Notes: generated by a model from the letters alone, not told the origin. A DNA stretch of 64,000 nt from Streptomyces sp. NBC_00442 (GCF_036014195.1 NZ_CP107918.1:2232001-2296000); one strand, 5' to 3'; positions 27,095-36,160 are shown, counted from the first letter of the stretch. A program made the numbers and translations.

Positions 27095-27117
27095 AGGGTA
27101 GTGGGGGGTGCTGACAA
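27095..27117 (-). promoter_or_regulatory. RecA-independent DNA-damage (PafBC-type) promoter of adnB
   Basis: On the minus strand TTGTCAGCA (27117-27109), 8 nt, TACCCT (27100-27095). This fits the mycobacterial RecA-NDp/PafBC pattern tTGTCRGTG-N8-TAnnnT except at two -35 positions. Seven nt then lead to the GTG start, so the transcript would be leaderless. Confidence 0.6.
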
Positions 27118-27360
27118 TGGGGGGTTTGTGCAGGTGGGGGGCGTCTGCGGCGGGCTTGACCCCCACCCCGCCCCTCCCCGAACCCCTCCGGGGGGGAAGG
27201 GGGAAGGGGGAAGGGGGTTCTCGGGGCACAGCCCCGGCCCCCACCGGGGCTGTGCCCCGGACCCCCCCCTACGGGGGCTCCGCCCCGGACCCCGCCCGGG
27301 GGCTGCGCCCCTCCACCCCCGGGGAGGCCGGCTCCCGGCTCTCCCGGACCCCGCCTTTCA

Positions 27361-27518
27361 GGGGCGCGGGGAACTGCGCGAGAAGCGGGCACGGTCCGCA
27401 GGCGGAAGGCGGTTTTGGGGGCGCGGGGAACTGCGCGAGAAGCGGGCACGGTCCGCACGTGAAGTCGGGGGTTTTCAAGGGGCGCGGGGAACTGCGCGAG
27501 AAGCGGGCACGGTCCGCG
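27361..27518. repeat. Three copies of an interspersed ~40-bp element between adnB and adnA
   Basis: Nearly identical units of GGGGCGCGGGGAACTGCGCG followed by AGAAGCGGGCACGGTCCG start at 27361, 27418 and 27479. The whole 27088-27555 gap otherwise holds the adnB promoter and C/G-rich low-complexity sequence (27150-27350) with no credible gene. The same element recurs at 34.7-35.1, 47.04 and 54.2 kb. Confidence 0.85.
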
Positions 27519-27555
27519 GCCGCAAGCGGGGGGGCCGTCGGCGGAGGGGGCCCGC

Positions 27556-30500
27556 TTACTCCACCACCTGCCGCCCCTCCGGCTGGGCCGTGCACGAGGC
27601 GCGGAACGTGCAGTGGGTGCAGTGGGTTCCCGGGGTCGGGGTGAAGTGTTCGTCCAGGACCTTTCCCGCCGCCGTGGCCAGCAGGTCGCCCACCCACTCC
27701 CCGGCAAGGGGTTCCTGTGTCTGCACCTTGGGGTAGGCATCGCCGCCCTCGCGCTGGGGGGCGGCCTGGCGCAGGTGGACGAGTTCGGCGCCTGCGGGGT
27801 CGGGGCGGCGGCCGTCGAAGGCCTCGTCCAGGGCGCCCTCCCTGACGGCCAGCTGGTAGACCGCCAGTTGGGGGTGGGCGGCGACCTCGGCCGCGGTGGG
27901 GGCCTGCTTGCCGGTCTTGAAGTCGACCACGTAGGCGCGGCCTTCGACGTCCTGCTCGACGCGGTCCATGGATCCCCGGATGCGGACTTCGTACTCGCCC
28001 GCCTCCAGGGTCACGTCGAAGCCGTGTTCCGTGGCGACGGGGGTGCGGCCCGCGCGGTCGAGGGTGTGCCACTGGAGGAAGCGTTCCAGGGCGGCGCGCG
28101 CGTTCTGCTTCTCCTGGAGCGACTTCCAGGGCGCGTCGAAGGCGAGCGCGTCCCAGACCGAGTCCAGGCGTTCCATCAGCACGGCCAGGTCGGCCGGCGT
28201 GCGGCCGGATGCCACCTCGTCGGCGAGTACGTGGACGACGTTGCCGAAGCCCTGGGCCGCCGTCGCGGGCGCGTCGGCCTTGACCTCGCGGCCGAGGAAC
28301 CATTGCAGGGCGCAGGTGTTGGCGAGCTGGTCGAGGGCGCTGCCGGACAGGGCGAGGGGCAGGTCGCGGTCGCGCAGCGGCACGTCGGAGCGGGTGGGCT
28401 CGTACAGGCCCCACCAGCGGTGCGGGTGCGCCGCGGGGACGAGCGGCTGGCCCTCGTCGTCGCTGAGCGCGGCGAGGCGGCCCAGGCGTTCGGCGGCGGC
28501 TTCGCGCAGCGCGTCGGACGCGGCCGGGTCGACCGTGGTGGCGCGCAGCTCGGCGACGAGCGCCGCCACCGCGAGGGGGCGGCGGGGGCGGCCGGTGGTG
28601 TCGCGGGGCTCGACGCCCAGCTCGGTGAGGAAGCGGGACGGCTGGTCGCCGTCGTCGGCCGGCGCCTTCACGGCGGTCACGACGAGGCGGTCGCGGGCGC
28701 GGGTGGCCGCCACGTAGAACAGGCGCCGTTCCTCGGTGAGGAGCGCGCCGGGCGTGAGGGGTTCGGCGAGACCGTCGCGTCCGATCCGGTCGGCTTCCAG
28801 GAGCGAGCCGCGGCGGCGCAGATCGGGCCAGAGCCCTTCCTGGACTCCGGCGACCACCACCAGGCTCCACTCCAGGCCCTTGGAGCGGTGGGCGGTCATG
28901 ACGCGTACCGCGTCCGGGCGGGCGGCCCCGCGGGTGAGGGTGTCGGCCGCTATGTCCTGCGCGTCGACCTCGTCCAGGAAGTTGAGGGCGCCCCGGCCGC
29001 CGGTGCGCTCCTCGGCGCGGGCCGCGGTGTCGAACAGGGCGCAGACGGCGTCGAGGTCGCGGTCGGCGGCGCGGCCGCCGGGCCCGCCGCGCAGCGCCGC
29101 GCGTTCGAGGCGGCCCGGCCAGGGGGTGCCGTTCCACAGTTCCCACAGCGCCTCGGCCGCGGTGCCGCCGCCTTCGAGGAGTTCGCGTGCCGTGCGCAGC
29201 AGCCCGGCCAGGCGCTGGGCGCCGCGGGCGTAGGCGGGGTCGTGCGCGACGAGTCGTCCGGGTTCGGCGAGGGCGCGGGCGAGCAGCACGTCCGAGGGGG
29301 CGGGGACGCGGTTGCCCGCGGCCCGCTCCTCGTCGCGCAGGGCCCGGCCGAGGCGCCGCAGGTCCGCGGTGTCCATGCCGCCGAGCGGCGAGGTGAGCAG
29401 GGTGTGCGCGGTCTCGGCGTCGAGCGGGGCGGGGGGTTGCGCGGGCTCGGCCGGCGGCGTGCGGCGCGGGTGGACGAGGCTGACCGGCGGGGGTGCGGAG
29501 CCCGCGCGGGCCTGTCCGGCGCGGGCGAGCGCCGCCTCGGCGACCACGCGCAGCGCCGTCAGAAGGGACGCCACGGCGGGCTCGTCGCGCAGCGCGGTGT
29601 CGGCGCCCGAGGTGTCCACGGGGACGCCCGCGATGGTCAGGGCGCGGCGCAGCGCGGGGATGGCGCGGGTGCCGGCGCGGACCAGGACCGCCATGTCGTG
29701 CCAGGGGACGCCCTCTTCGAGGTGGGCGCGGCGCAGGAGGTCCGCGATGTTGTCCAGCTCGGTGGAGGCCGTCGGGTAGGTGTAGGTCTCCACGCGGCCG
29801 CCGGTGCGGGTGGGCCGCAGGTCGCGGTGGGCGCGGACGTGTTGGGCGGGCAGGCGCGGCAGCGGCATGCGGCGGGTCAGCAGCCGGGTCGCGTCCAGGA
29901 GGGCGGTGCCCGAGCGGCGCGAGGTGGTGAGGACTTCGACGGGCGCCGGGCTCTTGTCGCCGCGGGGGAAGGTGTCGGGGAAGTCGAGGATGCCGTTGAT
30001 GTCGGCGCCGCGGAAGGTGTAGATCGACTGGTCGGGGTCGCCGAAGGCCACCAGGGTGCGCCCGCCGCCCGCGAGCGCCTTGAGGAGGCGTACCTGCGCG
30101 GGGTCGGTGTCCTGGTACTCGTCGACGAACACCGCGTCGTAGGAGGGCAGCGGGGTGCGGTCGGCGAGCAGCACCGCGCGGTGCACGAGTTCCGCGTAGT
30201 CCAGGACGCCCTGGAGGTCGAGCACGTCGAGGTATTCGGCGAGGAAGCCCGCGGCGGCCGTCCAGTCGGGGCGCCCGGCCCGTTCGGCGAAGCGGGCGAG
30301 TTCGCGGGGGCCGAGGCCCAGTTCGCGGCTGCGGGCGAGGACCGCGCGGACTTCGTCGGCGAAGCCGCGGGTGGTGAGGCAGGCGCGCAGTTCGTCGGGC
30401 CAGCTCACGTGGGCGAGGCCGGCGCGCCGGAGGTCGATCTGGCCGGCCAGGAGGTCGCGTACGGCCACGTCCTGTTCGGGTCCCGACAGCAGGCGCAACG

Positions 30501-30909
30501 GCTCACGGAACAGCTCGGCGTCCTGGTGGGCTCTGACCAGGGCGTAGCAGTACGAGTGGAAGGTGGTGGCCTGCGGGCTCTTCGTGCCGGCGCCGAGCCG
30601 CAGCGCCATGCGGTCGCGGAGTTCGACGGCGGCCTTGCGGCTGAAGGTGAGCACCAGGATCCGCTCGGGGTCGGCGCCGGCCGCCACCTTGGCCGCGACG
30701 GCCTCGACGAGGGTGGTGGTCTTGCCCGTGCCGGGTCCCGCGAGCACCAGAAGAGGACCCGAGCGGTGGTCAACCACCCTGCGCTGGGGTGCGTCAAGGA
30801 GAGGGGGCTCCACCGGGTCCGGCGGTGTGCGCACCAGCCGGTACGCGCCGGGAGCCGCCCGGCGCACCTGCTGGTACGCCGTGTGCCCGGTGGAGGAGGA
30901 GGAACTCAC
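27556..30909 (-). CDS. adnA: AdnA-like ATP-dependent helicase-nuclease subunit with Fe-S site
   Basis: About 1117 residues. UvrD-like motor motifs are LAGPGTGKTTTLV, VFVDEYQDTDPAQ and LFYVAATRARDRL. The C-terminal nuclease has GSMDRVEQDVEG and YVVDFKTGKQAP. Four cysteines, one in LANTCALQW and three in HCTHCTFRASC (CxxC-x5-C), bracket the nuclease core as in the Fe-S nucleases of the AddB/AdnA type. It lies upstream of adnB, as Rv3202c lies upstream of Rv3201c. The GTG start (VSSSSSTGH) at 30909 has AGGA 12 nt upstream. Which subunit is A or B rests on order and resemblance, not measurement. Confidence 0.83.
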   Translation of the reverse strand: MSSSSSTGHTAYQQVRRAAPGAYRLVRTPPDPVEPPLLDAPQRRVVDHRSGPLLVLAGPGTGKTTTLVEAVAAKVAAGADPERILVLTFSRKAAVELRDRMALRLGAGTKSPQATTFHSYCYALVRAHQDAELFREPLRLLSGPEQDVAVRDLLAGQIDLRRAGLAHVSWPDELRACLTTRGFADEVRAVLARSRELGLGPRELARFAERAGRPDWTAAAGFLAEYLDVLDLQGVLDYAELVHRAVLLADRTPLPSYDAVFVDEYQDTDPAQVRLLKALAGGGRTLVAFGDPDQSIYTFRGADINGILDFPDTFPRGDKSPAPVEVLTTSRRSGTALLDATRLLTRRMPLPRLPAQHVRAHRDLRPTRTGGRVETYTYPTASTELDNIADLLRRAHLEEGVPWHDMAVLVRAGTRAIPALRRALTIAGVPVDTSGADTALRDEPAVASLLTALRVVAEAALARAGQARAGSAPPPVSLVHPRRTPPAEPAQPPAPLDAETAHTLLTSPLGGMDTADLRRLGRALRDEERAAGNRVPAPSDVLLARALAEPGRLVAHDPAYARGAQRLAGLLRTARELLEGGGTAAEALWELWNGTPWPGRLERAALRGGPGGRAADRDLDAVCALFDTAARAEERTGGRGALNFLDEVDAQDIAADTLTRGAARPDAVRVMTAHRSKGLEWSLVVVAGVQEGLWPDLRRRGSLLEADRIGRDGLAEPLTPGALLTEERRLFYVAATRARDRLVVTAVKAPADDGDQPSRFLTELGVEPRDTTGRPRRPLAVAALVAELRATTVDPAASDALREAAAERLGRLAALSDDEGQPLVPAAHPHRWWGLYEPTRSDVPLRDRDLPLALSGSALDQLANTCALQWFLGREVKADAPATAAQGFGNVVHVLADEVASGRTPADLAVLMERLDSVWDALAFDAPWKSLQEKQNARAALERFLQWHTLDRAGRTPVATEHGFDVTLEAGEYEVRIRGSMDRVEQDVEGRAYVVDFKTGKQAPTAAEVAAHPQLAVYQLAVREGALDEAFDGRRPDPAGAELVHLRQAAPQREGGDAYPKVQTQEPLAGEWVGDLLATAAGKVLDEHFTPTPGTHCTHCTFRASCTAQPEGRQVVE

Positions 30910-31070
30910 GTGGATCGCCGGTCCTGGTGGGTGTGCTGGTCGTGATGGTGATGACGGGGCCCGCGCGTTCGGCGCGGACCCTCGACGGTACGCCCAACCG
31001 TGCCCGTGCCGCGGCGGGTCATCCGTACGGTCCTCAGGCCGCCCGGGGCGACGCGGGATGGCACAAGCTG

Positions 31071-31475
31071 TCAGGTATGAGCCGCCTCGCCGCCGAGCCC
31101 GCCGACCGCGCCGCCGCCGTGGCCGTCCCAGCGTGCCCGCTTCATGTCGAGCCGCGGCAGGTGCCCCTCGGCGGAGCGGCCGGCCTCGCGCAGCGGTGTG
31201 GCCTCGTCCCGGTAGTGGCCGAGGGCGCGCAGTTCGTGGCCGGGCAGCAGCGCGCCGTCCGAGCGCACCACGCGCCACCAGGGCACCGCGGCGCCGTAGA
31301 GCGACATGACCCGGCCGACCTGGCGCGGGCCTCCCTCGCCGAGCCATTCGGCGACGTCCCCGTACGTCATCACCCGGCCGGGCGGAATGCGCTCGGCCAC
31401 GTCGAGCACCCGTTCCGCGTACTCGGGAACCTCGGGCAGCGGCTCGCCCGCCCGGTCCCTTCGCTGCTCGCTCAT
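31071..31475 (-). CDS. Alkyltransferase-like (ATL) protein, MGMT family
   Basis: 134 residues with the MGMT DNA-binding fold (RIPPGRVMTYGDVAEWLGEGG, ARxVG-like PRQVGRVMS). The PCHR alkyl-acceptor motif is replaced by PWWRVV, so the nucleophilic Cys is absent. Such ATL proteins bind alkylated guanine and hand it to nucleotide excision repair instead of transferring the alkyl group. ATG 31475 is chosen because a damage-type -10 ends 7 nt upstream, giving a leaderless mRNA. An ATG 9 nt upstream is an alternative. Confidence 0.88.
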   Translation of the reverse strand: MSEQRRDRAGEPLPEVPEYAERVLDVAERIPPGRVMTYGDVAEWLGEGGPRQVGRVMSLYGAAVPWWRVVRSDGALLPGHELRALGHYRDEATPLREAGRSAEGHLPRLDMKRARWDGHGGGAVGGLGGEAAHT

Positions 31476-31482
31476 CCGCTCC

Positions 31483-31505
31483 ATCCTGCCGTACGCCACC
31501 GACAG
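31483..31505 (-). promoter_or_regulatory. RecA-independent DNA-damage (PafBC-type) promoter of the ATL gene
   Basis: On the minus strand CTGTCGGTG, then GCGTACGG (8 nt), then CAGGAT as -10, followed by 7 nt to the ATG. The -35 core TGTCGGTG matches TGTCRGTG exactly and the spacing is exact. The -10 starts with C instead of T. Confidence 0.6.
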
Positions 31506-31693
31506 TGGCCCGGGGCCCGTCCCCGTCCGGTGGCCGGGTCGCGGAGCGGCAAAGGGGCGCAAGTCACACCACGCACGCCCGCGCAATACACCCTGCTGCC
31601 CCTCCGGGATCTCTGGACATGCCACCATCATGCGGGCGGTGAGCGGTGATACGAGACAGAGACAAGTCGGACGAGTCGGCGAAGGAGCGGGGC

Positions 31694-34600
31694 GTGCAGC
31701 CACCCGAGGCGGCGGCGAGCAGCAGCCCCGAAGCGGGGCGGCAGGCCGCCGCGTCCCAGGATCCGGCGTCCGCGGGCGAGGACGGACGGACCGCCGGCAC
31801 GAGCGGAACCGCCGGCTCCGAGCACCCCGCGGGCCCGGGGGGCGACGACGGTCCGGAGCACCCGGCGGGCTCCGAGGACACCGAAGGTCTTGAGCACCCC
31901 GCGCGCTCCGAAGGAGCCGAGAACCCCGAGCACTCCGCGGGTTCCGGCGGCACCGCAGGTACTGAGCACCCCGAAGGCGCCGCTGGTCCCGCGCACCCCG
32001 CGCGCACCCCAGGCACCGAGCACCCCGAGCACCTCGACGGCGCCGCGAAGGCCGACGGCGGTGGCGTGTGCGAGGACTCGGGGTCCATCGAGCGCGTCTC
32101 CGTGGACGAACCGCTGCTGCCCGCACGCGTGCACCGTCCGTCCGATCTGCTCCGGCTGCTCACCGGTGTGCTGGCGATCGCCGTCGTCCTGGCCATCGCC
32201 GCGTTCGCGCACGGCACGACGTCCGGCCTGGAAGACGACATCACCAAGGGCACGACCGGCACCCCCGACGTCCTGATCCGTCTCGCCGGGCTCGCGTCCA
32301 GCATCGCGGTGCTCGTGCTGCCCGTCGCCTTCGCGATCGAACGGCTGATCAAACGTGACGGGCTGCGGATCGCGGACGGTGTGCTCGCCGCCGTGCTCGC
32401 GCACGGGGTGGCGCTCGCCACCGACCTGTGGGTCGCCAAGACCGCGCCCGGCTCGATCACCGAGGCGCTGACCCAGCAGTCCGCGGCCGGCACGCTCACC
32501 GACCCCGTGCACGGCTATCTCGCCCCCGTCATCGCCTACATGACGGCCGTCGGCATGGCCCGCAGGCCGCGATGGCGGGTGGCGCTGTGGGCGGTGCTGC
32601 TGCTCAACTCGTTCGCGGTCCTGGTCGGCGGCCAGACCACCCCGTTCTCGATCATCGTGACGATCCTCATCGGCTGGACCGTCGCGTACGGCACGCTCTA
32701 CGCGGTCGGCTCGCCCAATGTGCGGCCCACCGGGCAGACCCTGCTCGCGGGCCTGCGCCACGTCGGCTTCAACCCGGTGACCGCGCTGCGCGCCGAGGAC
32801 GTACCGGACTCGATGGATCAGGGCGAGCGGGGCCGGCGCTACCTGGTCACCCTGGAGGACGGCCCGCCGCTCGACGTCACGGTCGTCGACCGTGAACAGC
32901 AGGCGCAGGGCTTCTTCTACCGGGTGTGGCGCCGGCTCACGCTGCGTTCCATCACCACCCGCCGCTCGATCCAGTCGCTGAGGCAGGCCCTGGAGCAGGA
33001 GGCGCTCCTCGCGTACGCGGCCATCGCGGCCGGGGCGAACGCGCCCAAGCTGATCGCCACCTCCGAACTCGGCCCGGACGCCGTGATGCTGGTGTACGAG
33101 CACACCGGCGGCCGCTCCCTCGACTCCCTCGACGACCAGGAGATCACCGACGACCTGCTGCGCGAGACGTGGCGGCAGGTCGAGGCGCTCCAGTCGCGGC
33201 GGATCGCCCACCGCAGGCTGGCCGGCGACGCGATTCTGGTGGATCGTTCCGGCGGGGTGATCGTGACGGACCTGCGCGGCGGTGAGATCGCGGCCGGCGA
33301 CATCGTGCTCAGGATGGACATCGCCCAGCTGCTCACCACGCTCGGCCTGCGCGTCGGCGCCGAGCGTTCGGTCGCCTCGGCCCTCGATGTGCTGGGCCCC
33401 GACGCGGTCGCCGACAGCCTGCCGCTGCTCCAGCCCATCGCGCTGAGCCGCTCCACCCGCGCGACGCTGCGCAGGCTCGGGCGCGAGCAGGCGCAGCGCG
33501 AGCGCGAGGCGGTGCTCGAGGCGTCGGACGCGGCGCGGGAGGCGAAGGCCGCGGAGGCGGCCGCCGCGAAGGAGGCCGCGGCGCACCCCGAGGCCGTGGC
33601 CGCGGACGGGGTGGTCGCCGCCGCGGACGACCGCAAGGCCGTGAAGGCCGAGAAGAAGGCCGAGAAGGTCGCCATCGACGAGGCCCTGGAGGAGGCGCAC
33701 GAGGACGATCTGCTCACCCAGATCCGCCACCAGGTGCTGCTGATCCGGCCGCTGGCCCCGGTGGAGCCGGTGCGTCTCGAACGCATCAAGGTGAAGACGC
33801 TGATCAGTTTCGTGGCGGGTGCCTTCGCCGCGTACTTCCTGCTGGTCCAGCTCACCAACATCAAGTTCGGCGATCTGGTCGCGAACGCCCAGTGGGGCTG
33901 GGTCGCGGCGGCCGCGCTGTTCTCGGCGCTGTCCTATCCGGCCGCGGCGGCCAGCCTGCTCGGTTTCGTCCCCGAACGGGTGCCGTTCTGGCGGGCGGTG
34001 GTCGCCCAGGTAGCGGGCTCCTTCGTCAAGCTGGTGGCGCCCGCCGCGGTCGGCGGGGTCGCCCTCAACACGCGATTCCTCCAGCGCGCCGGGGTGCGGC
34101 CGGGGCTTGCGGTGGCGAGTGTGGGCGCGTCGCAGCTGTTCGGGCTCGCCTCGCACATCTCGCTGCTGCTGATCTTCGGCTATGTGACCGGCACCGAGCA
34201 GACGTCGGAGCTGTCGCCGTCCCGCACGGTGATCGCGGGGCTGCTGACGGCGGCCGTCCTGATCCTGGTCGTCACCGCGGTGCCGTTCCTGCGCAAGTTC
34301 GTGGTCAGCCGGGTCCGGTCGCTGTTCGCGGGGGTGGTGCCGCGCATGCTGGACGTCCTCCAGCGGCCGCAGAAGCTGGTCACGGGGATCGGCGGCATGC
34401 TGCTGCTGACCGGCGTGTTCGTGATGTGCCTCGACGCGTCGATCCGGGCGTTCGGCACGGGCAGTGACCACACGTTGAGCTACGCGAGCGTGGCGGTGGT
34501 CTTCCTGACGGCCAACGCGCTCGGCTCCGCGGCGCCGACGCCGGGTGGTGTGGGTGCGGTTGAGCTGGCGCTGTCCACGGCGCTGACGATCGCCGGCATG

Positions 34601-34714
34601 ACGGCCGAGACCGCGACGTCGGCGGTGCTGCTGTATCGCTTGCTGACGTTCTGGCTGCCTGTCCTGCCGGGGTGGCTGTGCTTCAACTACCTGACCCGAA
34701 AGGGCCAGTTGTAG
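31694..34714 (+). CDS. Pseudokinase-flippase fusion (lysylphosphatidylglycerol-synthase-like membrane domain)
   Basis: About 1006 residues. Residues 1-130 are low complexity with EHPAGS-like repeats. A block of about six transmembrane segments follows. Residues ~390-560 form a cytoplasmic kinase-like domain whose catalytic loop reads HRRLAGDAILVD and whose DFG is DLRGG, so it is probably inactive. A charged Ala/Lys/Glu helix follows, and then a C-terminal multi-pass domain of the MprF/AglD flippase type (PF03706), ending in SAAPTPGGVGAVE. The GTG at 31694 has GGAG 6 nt upstream, better than GTG 31646. The likely role is lipid or polyprenyl-linked glycan movement; the substrate is unknown. Confidence 0.8.
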   Translation: MQPPEAAASSSPEAGRQAAASQDPASAGEDGRTAGTSGTAGSEHPAGPGGDDGPEHPAGSEDTEGLEHPARSEGAENPEHSAGSGGTAGTEHPEGAAGPAHPARTPGTEHPEHLDGAAKADGGGVCEDSGSIERVSVDEPLLPARVHRPSDLLRLLTGVLAIAVVLAIAAFAHGTTSGLEDDITKGTTGTPDVLIRLAGLASSIAVLVLPVAFAIERLIKRDGLRIADGVLAAVLAHGVALATDLWVAKTAPGSITEALTQQSAAGTLTDPVHGYLAPVIAYMTAVGMARRPRWRVALWAVLLLNSFAVLVGGQTTPFSIIVTILIGWTVAYGTLYAVGSPNVRPTGQTLLAGLRHVGFNPVTALRAEDVPDSMDQGERGRRYLVTLEDGPPLDVTVVDREQQAQGFFYRVWRRLTLRSITTRRSIQSLRQALEQEALLAYAAIAAGANAPKLIATSELGPDAVMLVYEHTGGRSLDSLDDQEITDDLLRETWRQVEALQSRRIAHRRLAGDAILVDRSGGVIVTDLRGGEIAAGDIVLRMDIAQLLTTLGLRVGAERSVASALDVLGPDAVADSLPLLQPIALSRSTRATLRRLGREQAQREREAVLEASDAAREAKAAEAAAAKEAAAHPEAVAADGVVAAADDRKAVKAEKKAEKVAIDEALEEAHEDDLLTQIRHQVLLIRPLAPVEPVRLERIKVKTLISFVAGAFAAYFLLVQLTNIKFGDLVANAQWGWVAAAALFSALSYPAAAASLLGFVPERVPFWRAVVAQVAGSFVKLVAPAAVGGVALNTRFLQRAGVRPGLAVASVGASQLFGLASHISLLLIFGYVTGTEQTSELSPSRTVIAGLLTAAVLILVVTAVPFLRKFVVSRVRSLFAGVVPRMLDVLQRPQKLVTGIGGMLLLTGVFVMCLDASIRAFGTGSDHTLSYASVAVVFLTANALGSAAPTPGGVGAVELALSTALTIAGMTAETATSAVLLYRLLTFWLPVLPGWLCFNYLTRKGQL

Positions 34715-34744
34715 CTACCCACCACCCCCGGACGCCCCGGTCCG

Positions 34745-35090
34745 CTTCGCGCGGTTCCCCGCGCCCCTGAACCCGCTTTCGTCCGTCCACCGTGCGTGGC
34801 CGCTCGCGCAGTTCCCCGCGCCCCTGTAGGTGAGCCCCGCGCCCCTTGCAGGCGCCCCGGCGCCAACCCGTCGCCCCCACCGCGGCCAGGCCGCCCCGCC
34901 GGAAGGCCGACCGGCGCCACACCCAGCCCCTCGCCCGACCGGGCGCCCCCCAGGGGCGCGGGGAACTGCGCGCTCAGCCCACCGCAAGGGGCAGACCCCC
35001 CCAGGGGCGCGAGGAACTGCGCGACAAGCACCACCGCCCCGCACCGGGAGGCGGACCCAGGGCCGCGGGGAACTGCGCGACCAGCCAGCA
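34745..35090. repeat. Five copies of the interspersed element, both orientations
   Basis: Copies at about 34745-34770 and 34803-34831 are on the minus strand; those at about 34953-34975, 35003-35026 and 35060-35082 are on the plus strand. Each contains the core CGCGGGGAACTGCGCG or a one-base variant. They fill the roughly 400-bp gap between the flippase gene and the convergent YwiC-like gene, which holds no credible gene. The intervening 34850-34950 is Pro/Arg-coding-looking C-rich sequence without start signals. Confidence 0.8.
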
Positions 35091-35112
35091 CCAACCCGCA
35101 CACGACGGCCCC

Positions 35113-35847
35113 CTAGAACACCCCCACCACCACCCCCAGCAACACCACCGACCCCACCACCTCCACCGCACCCACAACCCCTACCCGAAGTCCCCGCCCC
35201 GGCAGGACAACCGCTCGCGTCAGGTACAGCGCGAACGGGATCGCCAGCCACGGGCTGAGCAGAGGCACCAGGGCCAGCGCCAGCGCGTGGTACGCGACCG
35301 AACCCCGGTAGTACGCCCGCGAGTTCCGCTCCCTGATCATCGTCTTCACGTACGGCACCGTCCCCGCGAAGTACAACAGGCAGGCGAGCGCGGGCGCCAC
35401 GCCCGAGGCCCACGACCCGCCTCCCAGCCGCAGCGCGACCGGCACCATCGCGCACGCCGGCACGACCGCCGCAAGCCCGTTCCACAGGGCCCGCTCCCGA
35501 TTGCGGTACGCATAAAGGGAGTTGACCGCGACGAACGGCACCGCGCACGCCGCCGCGAGCAGCAGCCAGGGGCGAGGGGCCGCGAGCGGAAGCCCGCACG
35601 CCAGGGCGCCCGCACCGAAAGTCAGCGCCGGGCGGACATGGCGGCGCGGTGCCTTCGGGTTCCGGGAGACGCGGGTCAGCCGCAGCCACTGCTGGCCGTG
35701 GTGCACCGCGAGGTAGCCGAGGAGCCAGGCCGCGAGCAGGGGCAGATGCGCCAAGCCCGGGTGGCCGAGGAACGTCCCCGCGAGGAACGGCACGGCGAGC
35801 ATCGCCCATGCCCCGTGCTGGTTCGGCAGCCACCGGCTCCGGCTCAC
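35113..35847 (-). CDS. YwiC-like multi-pass membrane protein
   Basis: About 244 residues with seven or eight hydrophobic segments. The N-terminal WLPNQHGAWAMLAVPFLAG signature is that of the YwiC-like family (PF14256). In Bacillus subtilis ywiC lies in the narK-fnr-narGHJI region, and here the gene is divergent from narG, so a link to nitrate respiration is repeated. Biochemical function is unknown. GTG 35847 is chosen because the Arg/Gly-rich sequence upstream looks non-coding. Confidence 0.82.
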   Translation of the reverse strand: MSRSRWLPNQHGAWAMLAVPFLAGTFLGHPGLAHLPLLAAWLLGYLAVHHGQQWLRLTRVSRNPKAPRRHVRPALTFGAGALACGLPLAAPRPWLLLAAACAVPFVAVNSLYAYRNRERALWNGLAAVVPACAMVPVALRLGGGSWASGVAPALACLLYFAGTVPYVKTMIRERNSRAYYRGSVAYHALALALVPLLSPWLAIPFALYLTRAVVLPGRGLRVGVVGAVEVVGSVVLLGVVVGVF

Positions 35848-36014
35848 GCGCCCACCCCGTCCACCACGACGCCGCCGCCCACCACGTCCACGACGGCCCG
35901 CCTTTCCGTTTCCCCGAAAATGTCCAAAAGTACTAGACGCCCCGCGCATCCGGCGCCGTAATCAGTTTCTCAGCCCCGCCCCGGGACATTTGCGGGATTA
36001 GGTCACCGCCGGGT

Positions 36015-36029
36015 GGGACCAAAGACCCC
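36015..36029. promoter_or_regulatory. DosR/OsdR-like box upstream of the nar operon
   Basis: GGGACCAAAGACCCC closely matches the dormancy-regulator half-palindrome GGGACTWWAGTCCC. It is about 130 nt before the narG start and about 170 nt before the ywiC-like start. The rest of the 313-bp divergent region (35848-36160) is comparatively A/T-rich and holds no gene. Confidence 0.45.
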
Positions 36030-36120
36030 GAGTTCCAAGAAACCCCGGGCGTAGTGTCGTTGGTGGCCGTCCGGAGGCGTCCGATTGTCCCGACAGACCG
36101 TCCGGAAAGGCCCGCTCACA

Positions 36121-36145
36121 TTCTTTATCCGGTTCCTTTATCCGG
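36121..36145 (+). repeat. Direct repeat in the narG leader
   Basis: TTCTTTATCCGG (36121-36132) is followed at once by TTCCTTTATCCGG (36133-36145), 15 nt before the narG start. It could be a regulator site or a remnant of slippage. Confidence 0.5.
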
Positions 36146-36160
36146 GCCACAGGAGTTTCC

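Noticed and set aside
31071..31475. O6-methylguanine-DNA methyltransferase activity
   Set aside because: The acceptor Cys of PCHR is replaced by Trp (PWWR), so it is an ATL protein.
34850..35112. Plus-strand Pro/Arg-rich ORFs between the flippase and ywiC-like genes
   Set aside because: They are built from the interspersed repeats and C-rich sequence, with no ribosome site or family similarity.
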